Below, piece by piece: positions 46,408 through 59,908 of a stretch of 64,000 nt of DNA. Under the pieces are notes generated by a model. The model was not told where the DNA came from. It did not search any database and saw nothing but the letters and a program-made list of their open reading frames with translations. Every line of letters starts with the position of its first letter. Positions within the stretch are counted from its first letter, which is position 1. Source of the stretch: Notospermus geniculatus (taxonomy: Eukaryota > Nemertea > Pilidiophora > Heteronemertea > Lineidae). Location of the stretch: positions 465,638 to 529,637 of the forward strand of contig NMRB01000039.1 in NCBI GenBank assembly GCA_002633025.1, given 5' to 3'. The position numbers and the translations under genes were made by a program.

Positions 46408-47058
46408 CCTTGCTGTGACTTCACTAACAAGTTCAAGCTTTGAGGAAAAGAAGTTCAGAAGGCACGGCGCGAGATGAGGATGAGTGGGAGGGTTCAAGAT
46501 GTGATGGAATTTACAAAATCTACTGTCAGTTTTGTCTAGAATGACTAAATAGTTGGAGGATGCTTTACTAACTGAGTATGATATAATGGGATTTACTAAA
46601 TCAATTTCCAGTTTTATATGACTTAAATGTTGTTTTTGTTCACCTTTATTGCACAGCAACATCGATGGTTTTTCGTACTAGCAAGTTGCTGCTAGCAATG
46701 CCAGCACCATCCCACCCCACCCACAGAGTGCTAAAGAAATTAATAAATGTCGAATGTAAAGTAATGCAGGTAACTCCTTAAATATCATACAAGGCCACTT
46801 TACAAAAATCCATATTTGAAATCTGCGCTTTCACCGATATAAATACATAGCCTCAGGGAACTTATTCAGTTTACCAGAGATATAGAAATTGACTGAAATT
46901 GCTGCTCTTTATTCATCATGTGGTCATGCACTTTGAGGGAAATGTCTACTGGCCCTAGCAGGCTGAACCGCTGAGAAGATGAAGGTTAAGGAAAATATCT
47001 GTACAGTAGACCAAATTGTGAAGCTGTTGTGCAGCAGAAGCAGTGGTATAGAATCATC

Positions 47059-47226
47059 CCGTTGGAGGTTGAAGGATGAAAGAATGGGTATAAGTCGTAG
47101 GTTGAAGGTTGAAAGAATGGATAGGCCTAAAGTCGCAGGTTGAAGGTTGAAGGATGAAAGAATGGGTAAAGTTGAAGGTTGAAAGTCGAAAATGGGTAAA
47201 GTCGTAGGTTGAAAGTTGAAAGAAGG
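47059..47226 (+). repeat. GGTTGAAGGTTGAAAGAATGG minisatellite
   Basis: About four to five irregular copies of a 35-40-bp unit built from GTAGGTTGAAGGTTGAAAGA and ATGGGTAAAGTC. It creates an apparently long minus-strand frame (46924-47400) whose repeated SFNLQPxTL-like residues are just the translated satellite. Confidence 0.8.
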
Positions 47227-50200
47227 GCTGGCATCAAAGTTTTGCATACTGAAATAAGGTTGAGACTGCCACAGCCATTTGTGGCAGAATTCTAAGGTCA
47301 CATTCGACCATATTTCCCTCAATGTGAGTAAGGAGCAAATGGGTAAACATGCCTGCAAGTACTTACGGCAGCGGACACCATGGAAATCTACCAAAAACAC
47401 AATGATCCAATCAACTTCGTTGAGCAGGGGGCATAACTAGTAATTTCTCTAATGAATTGGTAATTGGGATTGTCAATAGCACTGCATGATGTGAATTATG
47501 CCTCAGAGGCAGCGGCTGAGAGTCTGAACTAAGTGTGAGGGTCTCATAATTATCCTAAGTGCCGGACAGAAATGTAAGAAATGTGCCGCTTGCCTTGGAA
47601 GGGTGCATAATTGGACATGTTAGCTCCAGGTCCTCAAGGAATTACCCTCTACTAAAGTTACAGTGGGAGCGCAGTAACATCGACTTTGAACTTGACAATG
47701 ATACCATGCACAAAGGAAGCACACGTCAGATTCTCAGATATGATGCTGACAATGGTTAGTGTCATATTTGAAATTGACAAGGGGTTCAAATTTCTTAATA
47801 AACACAGTCGGAACATTCCAGCAGAGGAAATTCCTGTCAACCTCTCCTCAAATCAGACAAAGCTTCTCCTGAAAAAAAGCGCCAGGCTGTAAAATATTGA
47901 AGATTTGGACTTCATGTCAAAATGAGCCAGAAGTATTTCCAAGGTAACAGATACTGTTGTTTTTCTCACGCCCCCATCATCTCCTTTTGCCTTCAACACT
48001 ATCAATTCATCTCGTCAAGGATCTAACGCTTGGAAACACCCACAAAATCACTTATTTACCTAACGCAATAGAAATTGCGCTAACTAGTGAACTGTGAAAT
48101 ATCTTCATTCTGTAAGTCAGCGTTCACTTCATTGGGCACACTCTATAACACACAGTTCAATTTCCGCTGCCACTTGGGGATAACTTGGTTATTCTTCCGG
48201 GGATACATTACTTCAGTCTGGATGGCTTTTATAATATGCCTTGACAGTTAGGACAATCTGGAGCAAATGGTTGCCACACAGATCTGGCCGCGCATTTATA
48301 TCAAGTAATTTCAGACTGGCTCATGGAATAAAGGACCGGCTGATTATATAACGTTTTTGTGATTCACTAACGCTATATATATTTTCAAATATATCACAGA
48401 TGAATGTTGAGAGTTCACTGCAATTTTTTTCATCAATTTCATCAAGGGTATACTGCAGATCCTGTCAGTCACCTGATTTGAGTGCATTTTTTTATTAGGA
48501 CTTGGCCACACTACAAGGACTGCAAAATAAGTTTTTTTTGTAACACATTTTGGACTTGTTCCTCTTAATGCAGGCTTTTTCTGGTCAGAACTAGAAACTA
48601 TAATGAGATCCATCTTTGTCCCTTTTTGGGAAGTGGTTAGCTAGGATTTCAAGCTAATCAGCCCAAGTCTGTCTCCTCATGACCAAATGGGACTGAAGCT
48701 GCATAAACAGCCTACTGCCATCACTTGAATTGCGATCATAGCACAGGGAGTGGAAACACACCAATCGACAGCCTGGCAAATACATTACGAGGGCCGGATG
48801 GGAGGCTCACGCTTCATCACGTTGAAATGGCCCCTTAGTTTTGTATTTCTGCAACAAAAACCATGACGATTGGTGAACATAATGTATCACAAGCCATTTA
48901 TTGACTGTCACCTACCATTTTGTGGAATGTATTTACTCTGACCTTTATAAACAATTAAGTTAGCATAATAACCATTGAAGTCTGTCCTTACAAAGTGGTG
49001 AAACGTCTGCCAAATAAAATATCACCAGTATGACCTCTGAAAACAAAATTATCATATCCACACATACAGATGATGGTACCCTTAATTGTTTCTGTCAGCG
49101 TTTTCAATATTCCTTCAGCAATTTTTCATCAGATGTCTTCCAAGTGTCAATAACTTGTTCATTATTAAAGGAAATACATGACAAGATATACAAGGCAAGC
49201 CTATCTACTTGGTCCTAGGTAATAAACGATGCATGACATCCTGGACGTGTAACAACATCACTGAAATCAAGGCCATGGAAATCAGAAGGGAATTTCAATA
49301 TCAAACAAGGCGATATAACGTGACGACTTTATGATGGAGTTAAAGTCTGGTATCATCTTCTTGCTTGATGATAATGTTGTTGCTAAGCAATGAAACTGTT
49401 CGAACCTTCTAGGGAAGAAGCAGCGCAAACAGTAAATTTGTTAGGTAGAATTACACCCTGACTGCACATGAACGTGTATTATGAAGGTGAGCAGTATACA
49501 CAAGAGGCGGACATTGGTCTGATTAAATTTTGTTTAAGATAGAAGCAACATCACAGGAGTAAAATCGGGCAAAGTGAATAGTGCCAAAGGCTATGGCACG
49601 CCAGATGTGAAAATATTCAATACTAAGAAATATTAATCCAGAATAAATGTGCGTACAGAGACATTGTGCCGTATGCTAGGGTCAGACTTCAGCCTAAATC
49701 ATTGCTGTAGACTTTCTCTTTCGCTTGAAGCATTGAGAAAAGTCAGGCTTTAATGAAAGTGCGGGTAAGTCTGACCCATGTACCTATTAAACCTAACTGT
49801 CACTGAAAGAACCTGCCACTCTATTGATTCACGGCAAAAATGAAACTATACATTAATTTGGAAGAAAATTGCTCATTGGGTTTGCAAAGCTGAGTATATT
49901 AGCAACATACATGAACAACTCCTGCGGCAAACATCGGGAATGAATCAGCCACGATAGAAGCGCAATCTTAAGTGAAAGGCACAACACAGTGGCAAAATGT
50001 AATGAAATTATCCTTAATTACCTTAGGGTTTAGGAAAGGAATTGTCTCCGTCCTTAATGACGAGCTTAGCATTTAGAGAGAAAGTGACTCGAGGCAAGCT
50101 GCAACCTCTTTAGATAATGAAGCTGGTTCATTCTGTGGTCAAGGAGAAATGGAGTGAGATAATGAGGAGGTATCCAACAGTGGATGCTTTAACACCTCTG

Positions 50201-51004
50201 TGCTGCGCATCTTGCGTCCCTTTGAAAGACAGCTGCTCCTTCAGTCATAAGGTTTGGACGCCACAATGACCATTTAGGAGTTTGAATTACCCCAAGTATG
50301 TTCCTCTCTTAATAACCTTCCTTGTTTTTTTCAGGTCTACACCTTGTCAGCAAGCCCGGTCAGCAAGCTAATGACATCACTCCTCTGTCCACCAGACAGA
50401 AGCAATTTACTTGATGACCATATAACGTGTGCAGGCAATAAGAATCTTATGGACCGCCATGGATCAAAATAATTAAATGAAAATGGCTAGACTACATGTA
50501 TCATGGACTCCTGGTGGATTGGAGTTCGATGAAATGCTGTAGTGCCAAAAAACAACTCAAAACAAGGACTTTCACCTCTGGATAAAAATATTCAACTAGT
50601 GTGCTACAACTGTCAACAGCAGAAATATGACAGAAATATGACAACTCAAGGAGACAGATGCAAATTAAAATGCCTACAGTTCTGGAAGAAAATTTTCTGG
50701 TTGCATGAAAGAATTATCAATCAACTGTGTCCTGTTAGACAGATGCTATATGATCTAAGCAGAAAGACAGAGAAAGAAAAGGGGCTCCAACATGAAATCA
50801 ATAGTATCACTGTCGCATTTGTTGCAAGGCAACTGGAAGCTGTAAAAAATTTCTGAAACAGTATGTAAGGTAGCAAGAGACTACTGGTAGTCAAGTAAAA
50901 GCATGTCACCTTTTGTCAGGATGCAGAACAATATTGGATTGCTGGGTAAAATATGTCACCCGATGTCTGATGCTTTTTTTACATGCCATCTTCTGTAACT
51001 TGCA
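47227..51004. other. Non-coding stretch with one small inverted repeat
   Basis: GGGTCAGACTT (49679-49689) and AAGTCTGACCC (49767-49777) bound a 99-bp segment with an inner GACTTTCTC/GAGAAAAGTC pairing, possibly a tiny MITE. A 12-bp tandem, CAGAAATATGA, occurs at about 50621. No gene is recognised. Confidence 0.45.
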
Positions 51005-51635
51005 GAGATTGCTAATAAACGAATGCATGGCAGGAGGGCACAAGCACAACAGCAGAGAATTGTTGATAAATGAATGCATGGCAGGAGGGCACAAGCACAA
51101 CAGCAGAGAATTGTTGATAAATGAATGCATGGCAAGGGCACAGGCACAACAGCAGAGAATTGCTAATAAATGAATGCATGGCAAGGGCACAAGAACAACA
51201 GCAGAGAATTGCTAATAAATGCATGGCAAGGGCACAAGAACAACAGCAGAGAATTGCTAATAAAAGAACGCATGGCAAGGGCACAAGAACAACAGCAAAG
51301 AACTGCTAATAAAAGAATGCATGGCAAGGGCACAAGAACAACAGCAGAGAATTGCTAATAAATGAATGCATGGCAAGGGCACAAGAACAACAGCAGAGAA
51401 TTGCTAATAAATGAATGCATGGCAAGGGCACAAGAACAACAGCAGAGAATTGCTAATAAATGAATGCAAGGGCACAAGAACAACAGCAGAGAATTGCTAA
51501 TAAATGAATGCATGGCAAGGGCACAAGAACAACAGCAAAGAATTGCTAATAAATGAATGCATGGCAAGGGCACAAGAACAACAGCAGAGAATTGCTAATA
51601 AATGAATGCATGGCAAGGGCACAAGAACAACAGTA
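51005..51635 (+). repeat. 49/51-bp minisatellite, 13 units
   Basis: Units start at 51005, 51055, 51106, 51155, 51204, 51249, 51298, 51347, 51396, 51445, 51489, 51538 and 51587. Consensus: GAGAATTGCTAATAAATGAA, then TGCATGGCAAGGGCACAAGA, then ACAACAGCA. The first two units have a GCAGGAGGGCACAAGCACAA variant (50-51 bp). The rest are 49 bp except two shortened ones (45 and 44 bp). Because 49 is not a multiple of three the array reads open in several frames by turns, which explains the overlapping small frames. It is not coding. Confidence 0.95.
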
Positions 51636-54600
51636 GATTATTCCTAAGTGTGGCCTAATGGAATGATTATTAAGTCATCAACTGATGAACTGCACAATAC
51701 CAAGTTCAGGGCCAAATTTTTTACAAGATCATGACTACGAGTTTAATCACCAAATTTTACACTTGATTTACACTTCCAACTTCCAAGGATATGCAACCTA
51801 GCTCTCAGGCTCACACCAATGTACACCACTACAGAATCCTGTAATGGATTCATTAAGAAAACCTTCAACATTCCAGTCGTTTCACAGTTGATTGCGTGCT
51901 AACTCATCTTGTGTCATTAATTTAGTCTGTGTGCAAAAGAGGATTTCGGGGCCTGAAACTTAAAGAACAACGAATTAGATGCCGCGACATGGTCCTTATT
52001 GTCTGTACATTTCAGAGGAAGACAAATAAAAGTCACGTCCAACAAGTGGCAAAAGCCTCAAGAATAATATCAATATTTGTCAGGAGTCCAGAGGGATTAA
52101 GGATTCGGGATTAAGTCACTTAATTCAGTGCATCCAGACAAAGGGAACTTGAATATTGTATACTCAGCATTTTCATTTGAAGACAAAAAATATTTGAAAT
52201 CATGGAAGAAACATAATTATGTGATTTTCTGGTGGACTTCAAACAAAAGAAAGGAAAAAGAAGTCCTCACAGAAAAAAGATCTTTAAAGATGATTGAATT
52301 TAATTGGCCCACTTTTATTGTGCCTAACATGTCGTTATTATTTTCATAAGCAGACATCATTTTCAGATGGGTAATTTTTCCGCAACTGACGTTATTTTTA
52401 TTCTTGTTTGATCTGCACAATCGGCAAACGAAAGAATTTTAATGAATTTATCATCTTATGATCATCGGGATGTTTAGCACATCACTAGTTCTGAGAGTTC
52501 ATGATTAATTTTAAAAGTTTTTTTGTGACAAATACAGGGGGGGGGGCACCATAGCCACCAGCATCCCATCTATTGCAAAAGTGAGATTTACCAATATGGC
52601 TCTTTTGATCTTCACCCCAAAGCAGAAAGAAGCACAATTCTGATTATTAGTCTGAATTCAAAACATGAAACATTCAAAACTGTGCTTATATCTCTATGAG
52701 AGAGAAATTATGCTATCCAAATTTCCTTTGTGACGGTTGTATCTGATCTTTTTTTCAGAAGAATTGGATGTTTGAAAATGGTATTAAAATCACAAATGGT
52801 AAATGAATAATCCAAGTAACTAACTGCAATCTCATTTCAAAGGCAGGGAAGGTGAAAAAAAGGAATTCATTTAAATGCCATTTTGAGATTTGTTTTCAAA
52901 ATAGAAGGATTATTGCGACACAGATTTATCTTGGTGTATTTTCTTTAATCCTGTAGAAGGATCCACGTGTCTAAGGGTTCTTATCACCTGCAGTGAAGTA
53001 CAATTTCGCGATGGGCTCGTTCTCAGCAAGAAATTAAGAACAAATCAGTTCCGAGACCTGCAAAAGTTTTTTCAGCACCTTGACTGTTTGCTGAGGTAGG
53101 CTATCTGGTGATAACTGCAAATCGAACGCAAGTCCTATGATCCAAGGAGATATACTTGAGACAGTTTCAAATAAATCAATAGCAATTTATCATTTGGATT
53201 TAATCCCTGGATAAAATGTTGAAGTTTCATCTCGTCGGCCTCATGACATGAGATATGGGAGACTTAGTGAACAGCTTCGTGCATCATTGACAAACTGACC
53301 ACGTTCAAAACACACCCACTTTTGATATTTAGAGGTGTCAGCCACGATGTTTGGGTCGTTAACATATCTCAGAGGAGACTGGCGTAGTAGGATTTATGCA
53401 ACCATCTCTAAAGAACGGCAAAAAGGTCCAAATCATTCCACGTTATCCACCAAAATTCATTACTCGTTACATGGTTACAGTGAATGCGCACACGTTTTCT
53501 TGACGTATTTCACGATCTAAGTAAACGGTCTGCTGCCTTCTATGTTACCGACAAGATGCCAATAACAGGTAGGTAGGTGTGGATATTAATGATCCATGTG
53601 CAATTTCAATCATTTTGCTATAAAAAGTTGGGTTGTCATTTTGAATCCAGTATTTCGAAGACAGACTCGACCATTGGTCCCCAAATATATAAGGTATAAA
53701 AGTTAAACCCAGATTGTATTTAAAATGCTCCGATCACTGATACAGCACTGAAAGATCTGACAGAGACTTACAGGTGTACAATATCACCTTCTACTGAATT
53801 TTATCACCTGCCACTAATACATGTCTCTGATTTTCAAAGAGCTTTGATGTGGAAGTGCCAAAGCGAGACATTCCTATGGTGATGATGTGATCGATTGTCT
53901 GTTGGCATTCCTCCACGGATTTTGTCATTCCAAACCACCATGATTCACGTACCAAATGGCCTTTTAAGCGCGTAGATGTCTCAGAAGGATACGACATTCA
54001 TAGGTATGCTGTAGCGTGATAAATCATTTAGACATCAAGTGGGTCTTTGATTTATGAAGGAATGTTTTTAATCAATTATAGATGAATTATTTGCATGTTG
54101 TCGTTGGTCCAAATTTCATTTTGTTTGCGTATATATGTCCACAGTCATGCACTCCCCGTTCAAAACCTAGGGGCCCAAGACCATGGTGCATTCTTCGAAA
54201 GTAAACTTTCAACAAAGCACTCGTATATGCATTGAAATGTTAATAAGTTGGTTATTGTGCACTCTCTTCATTATCAGTCAGTTTTTGTTGTTACGACACA
54301 AGTTATTGTGAATGCACCAACCGCCACCCGCCACCAAAGCGAATATCCGCTTGATAGGCAACATAAAACTCAAAATGGACTGATTTTTGCTTGCCGATAT
54401 ATGAAGATTCTCTATCCCCACTCTATCTCCACCTTTAGGAGTCCCTCTTGATTGACAAGCAATACTACAATCCTTGTCTTGAGTGAAAATGACCCTTTGG
54501 TCATTTTCAAGTGATACTAGATAAATTTACCAGCAAATAGGGCCATTTTCGACGACAATCACAATCAGCTGCCACATGTACAATCTCCGCACTGACGCCA

Positions 54601-55010
54601 GCAGTCTCAAGGACTACATCACAATGATGGTGTCATCACCGTGGGTGACACAATCAATAAAGGTACAGCAGAGGATAAATAAAAGATAAATGATAAGTGA
54701 CACAGCAGAGGAAATGTCATAGATAAGCCTGATTCACTCATAATTTGTTGGTGATCCTACTGTTGATGCCCATGACAGGGTTAGAACCCATTAACAATAT
54801 GGAGGATCAAGCTTGAAAGTGTCAATTAATACACAGTTTTTTTTCCACAAATGGGAAAGAATGCATGGGTAAATCTCTTACCAAAAAGTCCCTGACTGAG
54901 AAAGCTTTATGAAGAAGGAAGGTCATTAAACTTTTACACTTCAAGGTGAAAAGGCTGATTTCTTACATCAGGGGGTACATTTCAAGCTAGGAATCCACCG
55001 TTTTCAACGT
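51636..55010. other. Non-coding stretch, no recognised gene
   Basis: Contains a 10-G run at 52537-52546 and a perfect 10-bp hairpin GAAAATGACC/GGTCATTTTC with loop CTTT at 54485-54508. No domain-bearing frames. Confidence 0.5.
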
Positions 55011-55186
55011 GATTTGGCATTGCGACTCGCTTTGCAACTGGGCCCTCAATCGCCATAGTGGACTCGCTAGACGTGATTTCAACCAATGGCGAAGATGTGG
55101 TCAGTTTCAGTTGGCAATCAGTCAGCGACCAGTGTCAGTTCCTTGCAATCGAGCAGGTTGCAAAGCAAGTTGCAACGCAGAAAATC
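55011..55186. mobile_element. MITE-like element with GCGTTGCAACTTGCTTTGCA-type ends
   Basis: The left arm GCATTGCGACTCGCTTTGCA (55017-55036) and the inverted right arm at 55154-55178 pair over about 25 bp with four mismatches. Similarity extends outward through GATTT. The interior has no recognised coding capacity, although short open frames cross it. Confidence 0.55.
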
Positions 55187-57372
55187 AGCAGTGGATTCCT
55201 AGCTTTAGCTATCATCCTACTGCATATTACAAAACACTGTCAGCCAATTAAAAACAACTAAGTGAGTTTTCATGCACTCAGGAGATATTTTTAAATAGAG
55301 CCCATATATGGCTAAACACACGATATAGTTTTTCTACAAACAACACAGGTGGAGGAACTCCACTGTGTCTCATCGACACTTATCGTTAGAGGAGGCAATG
55401 ACATGTAACATACACCTCGTCTTCACTTCACATTGATTCTGATAATCAGTGACTCCTGTGGTGTTATTTGCCCAGAAACATTCTGCTCTGTCCATTGCAT
55501 GACAAACAGTCGGTTCGCTTAGATTAAAGGCCAGTGAGTGGTCTGATGATATCACACGAAATCGGGCTTTTACAGAATCGTGGTAACAAGAGAGACACAT
55601 CGGCAAGGCATAGGAGGACTAGCAACTGTTTGGCCATGGCCCTTCTAAAGTACGTGAGGGATGATTACGACCGTCAGGGCATAGTGCCCCAATTTCCTTC
55701 AAATCTAGTTCGACACAGTATAGATCTCATGTGCAAACCAAGTTCGCAATCATGATACATGTATCTTCCAACGACTTTCACTTTTTGTAACACTATCTGC
55801 CCACTTTTTTGGAAAGCACGGAGAGAACTAGACTTTACTAAATGACCACAATGTCCGGGTCGAAGGTGAGGCCGGACAAAAGCAGGGTCAGACAAACACA
55901 ATGAAATTGACAAGTCTGACGTCATTCGGGCGGTTCGCTTTTTGTGACAATCGCTGCAGCAAGAATTGATGGATATTGGCAGTTCTGTCATATTCCTGTT
56001 GTGAAATGGGACACGTGAACATCATGTCACTGACATTAAGCAGATAGTCAGTGAATGAAATAGACTTTTAATAAGTTGATATCCATGACAGCGAGAGCAG
56101 ACTGTCTTTTATAACTAACCCATTTTTCAAGTCAAAAATCTTCCATGCCCAACTCTGACAAATCACAAAGGTGTTTTCACCAAAGAGGGAGCCCTGTTGA
56201 ATCAATGATCCTCTCCAATTTATTATCTTATTTTCCAAGGTTTGAGAAAATTTTTCACAGAATCATGCGAATCCAGTGAAATTAATCACAGGTGATAAAT
56301 GATATGCAACATTTTGCATTTCTCTTGATGTTAAGACTCAAAGGATTAGTTTTGTTTGGTATCAGCACTTTCTGTCTTTTTGATGCTGGGCGAAATTCTA
56401 AGGTGATTATTCACACTAATCCACTCTCTAATTTATTGAAGTGAAACTTTAAAGAACTTTCCCCACACCTGCGACAGAGAAATACCCATACAAGATTTCC
56501 CAGCAAAAGTAACACTCCTTCTGTAGCAATCATCATTAAAGATAGAGGCAAGCATAATCCATCACTGTCAAGAAGGGCTATCGGAAATTCAATCCATCTC
56601 CTTCAGAGTACCCACAAGACCACTGCAATGATGTTGCAAATTGTATTGTCAGAATGAGTTGATTCCAAATCTGATAGGATGTGCCAAAGTCCCTGGTCTA
56701 AATAGATGATGATATTATCATCAATTGTGTCAATTGGCATTGGTAGACATTTTCACTATATCTACCTTTTATTACAACCAGCAACAGCAGCAGCAGCAGC
56801 GATATGGAATCTGCTGTGTTAATGAGACTGGTGTTCTTCTCTCAGTTATTTCTAAATCAATTTGAGATGTCCTTTTACCACCTGATATCTTAATTGGCAA
56901 GCTTCATTACACCAAGATCACTTTCTCACGAATGCGACTTTTTAAACAAATCTGATGTAAATTTCTTGAAAACATCATGAAGCAACAGAATCAAATTGAG
57001 TTCGCTGGTGGAAAACTGCACGTGACATTTTTAAGGAAAAAGACCAAAACAAATCCTGTTTAGTTGGAATGACTTGGAAGTTTTTTTGTCAGCATAAGTC
57101 ATGCGGGTTATTCATTGCAGTACCACATTGTCAGTGGCAATGCAAAATAGTAGTACGGTCCACAACCTCATCAGCCTTAACAATGCCAACAGGAATACCA
57201 TTCTGCCAGTTAATATGCCCTCATGGCAACTTGTCATACCTGACGAATATCCTCTAAGCAACCAACAGCATGGAGATGCATGGAGCAGCAATACAAATGA
57301 TTTATGACTTCATCGTCCCACTCTTTGATACCCAGGTAACCACCACTACACTAAGGAGAGATCATTCATCAT
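55187..57372. other. Non-coding stretch, CAG microsatellite
   Basis: A short (CAG)n run, CAGCAACAGCAGCAGCAGCAG, lies near 56779-56800. Nothing else is recognised. Confidence 0.5.
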
Positions 57373-57640
57373 GAGGAGCCAATGTGTGATCAGGGCGCTG
57401 GCTTACGATCAGAGGGTCCCAAGTTCGAACCCTATTGTCAGCATGAGATTCTGGCTAAGTCTCTCACACTCAATTTGCTCACCCCACCCAGGTGTTAAAG
57501 GGGTATCAAGCTGGCAGAGAAGCTAATAGACAGATGTCTAGTACATGCACTTTGTGGCAGCTCGGACTGTTAATATTTCAATCCCCGGAATTTGTGGACT
57601 TCAATTGCACAGGCTAGGGTAGTAATGTTATGTGAAAGCG
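57373..57640 (+). mobile_element. tRNA-derived SINE
   Basis: GTGTGATCAGGGCGCTGG (box A region, about 57384-57401) and GTTCGAACC (box B, 57423-57431) are at tRNA spacing. The cloverleaf stems do not close, so it is not a tRNA gene. The body has CTCACCCCACCCAGGTGTTA and GGGGTATCAAG, a block I associate with marine-invertebrate SINEs. The 3' boundary is uncertain. Confidence 0.6.
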
Positions 57641-59069
57641 ATTCGAGACTGTATAACCTGGAAAGGATTCCAGAAAAGCCTCAAATTACGGCCTACAAGT
57701 AAATGAATCACGTAAAGACTTGCCACGTGCATGTGAGTGGGCAAGCTTAACTATCAACGCCAGCTACTGAAGTAGCCCTATTTTTGCCAATAAAGTAACT
57801 TCTGAAGCCTTGTGATCTAAACCCCTTTGTAAGAGTGTGAAAGCTATGATTGAGCTGCTCCATACATACCAGAGTCAGGTCCTGTTGCCACTCCCACACG
57901 CAGATCAAAATCATCCTCTTGCCTGGGTGCAAAACAGATCTCCTAAGATGGCTGCTCAATCGTATTCATATAGTAACCCTCTTTCTCCCGTATTCACATT
58001 ACTGCAAGTACCGCTGTTTTGCTTAAAATCTGGTACTTGCTGAAATACGAGTACACAATTCGTTTGATATAAACCACACGCAATACCTAAATGTAATTGC
58101 TAACAAACAGCCATGTGCTTATTTCCTGACAATTACACACTCCTGCTATTATTATCAACTACCACTCAGATACAAGGAGCCTTATCCGAGGACACAAGTA
58201 TGATGAGATATTGCTCTGTTCATCTTTAGCTCGACACTCTTCATGATATTCCGTTACAATTAGCAACAGTATGATCATCATACAGTTACACTGGGACAGA
58301 ACACGTGAATCTTTGATCAGCAATATCCAGCAAATCATGGCAAATATCACCAACAAAGTCCTGCCACAAGCCATCTGAGGTAATGGACATCAGATAACCA
58401 TTAAACACAGAAAACAATCATTCGGTAATTACTAAGACTAAAAACTCAATGTGCAAGAAGTGTGGTAATGAAATCGCTGGCAGGCATTGCAAGATTGCAT
58501 GATGGGGAGACAGCATGGGGAAATGTCATGAAGTAATGGAATGGGAATCCATGCAAGGTGAGGATTGCAAAGACACATCAGAGCTACTTTCAGTTAATCA
58601 CATGTCCTACGTGTGGAGGCTCTATGTCACAAGGCAGTGTTTGCTATGCGTGAAAAAAATATATATTTCAGTTAATTCCCTTGAAAGGTAATGTGTGCTG
58701 TCTCTGTTAACACAAAATATTCTTGTCATTCATCATCACTTTTCTTCTCATTTCTAACCACTTTGCCATCACACTCCTCCTTGATAATTTCTAATTAAAA
58801 GTGTCCACATATATATCATGACTATTATGTGGGAATCTTCTGACCTCTCCCTCACGCCCCCCCCCCCCAAAAAACAGGANTTTCCAGAATACATAATATA
58901 CCTCGAGTGGTAAGGATAATGCAGCACCGTTCATCGGAAATCAAAGTCCATCAAGAACTCCATCATACATGTCATAGTTTAGATTAACTACTTCAAAGGC
59001 ATTTATGCCGGAAAATGGTTATCAAACACAGTCACTCATCGAGCAAGAATTGGGAAATTCATTTTCCAA
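57641..59069. other. Non-coding stretch with assembly gap
   Basis: A 12-C run (58857-58868) followed by A6 and, 6 bases later, an N at 58880 marks a probable collapsed gap. No gene is recognised. Confidence 0.5.
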
Positions 59070-59908
59070 CTAGCTGATACCCGTGCTACGCACGGGGTAT
59101 GTGCACGGGCATCCCCAAGGTCGGATCCGGGGGATACACCCCCTAATTTTGTTTAGAAAGGTATCAGGACATTTGGCCCTGTGGACATTTACCCCCTAGG
59201 ACATCTGCCGCCTGGACATTTGCCCTTCCCCGGACATTTACCCCCGTAGGACTTCTGCTCCCCTATAGGACATCTGGCCCTGGACATCTAGGCCTACCCC
59301 TGGACATTTACCCCTGTAGGACATCTGCCCCCATAGGCCTTCTGCCCCCAGACATTTACCCCCGTAGTACATCTGCTCCCCTAGGACGTCTGGCCCCGGA
59401 CATCTACCCCTGGACATTTATCCCTGTAGGACATCTACCCCATAGGACCTCTACCACGGTTAGCAGGTTATTCATTTCCCCGAGTTTAGTTGCAAAAACG
59501 GCTTCAAAATGCAGTATATTCACTTCATAAATAAGTTTGAAACCTGGCGCATCGTCTTTGTCACAAAGTATAAACGGTGTATGCAGAAAACCGACTCATT
59601 ATTCACGGTTTCAGAGGAGATGCGTGAAATTACGCAAATCGCCAATATATACTGTAGATTAATTAGGTCGCGGTGCATCCGGAAGATGGCGCTTGTGCAT
59701 GGCGCCAGCGATGAGATCCGTGGCCGGATGAGATTCGCAAAAAATGAATGATAACTTTTTCCCTGTGGCATACTCGGTTTTAAGACATAGCTGAACATAA
59801 TCCTCGTATCCGAAACCACCCTGATACCAAATTTCACGTCATTTGGTCGCGCGGTTTCCGAGGAGATGCTGCCACAAAACCCAGACGTTAAGCGTAATAA
59901 TATATAGA
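59070..59908 (-). mobile_element. Non-autonomous Helitron (minus strand), 839 bp
   Basis: Read on the minus strand, the element starts TCTATATATTATTACGC after an A and ends with CAGCTAG followed by T. These are the TC...CTRR termini and A/T insertion site of Helitrons. A 7-bp GC-rich hairpin (CCCGTGC, loop GTA, GCACGGG; plus 59080-59096) lies 6 nt inside the 3' end, as expected for the Helitron terminator. There is no target-site duplication and there are no terminal inverted repeats. No Rep/helicase frame is present, so it is non-autonomous and would need rolling-circle machinery in trans. A minisatellite fills the 3' third. The 132-codon minus frame at 59520-59918 runs through the element and is not a host gene. 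Confidence 0.82.
59166..59456 (-). repeat. GGACATYTRCCCC minisatellite inside the Helitron
   Basis: About 16 to 18 degenerate copies of GGACATTTACCCC/GGACATCTGCCCC, alternately joined by CTGTA or CCATA linkers (roughly 13-20 bp each). It lies wholly within the Helitron near its 3' end. Confidence 0.8.

Noticed and set aside
46924-47400. 158-codon minus-strand open frame, the longest in the window
   Set aside because: Its centre is the translated GGTTGAAGGTTGAAAG minisatellite, and there is no recognisable domain. The GTAAGT donor near 47360 does not rescue it as a gene.
50906-51573. Several overlapping repeat-containing open frames on both strands
   Set aside because: They are translations of the 49/51-bp minisatellite. 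49 is not a multiple of three, so every frame opens in turn.
51005-51635. CRISPR-like regular repeat array
   Set aside because: Repeats are contiguous with no unique spacers. The context is eukaryotic.
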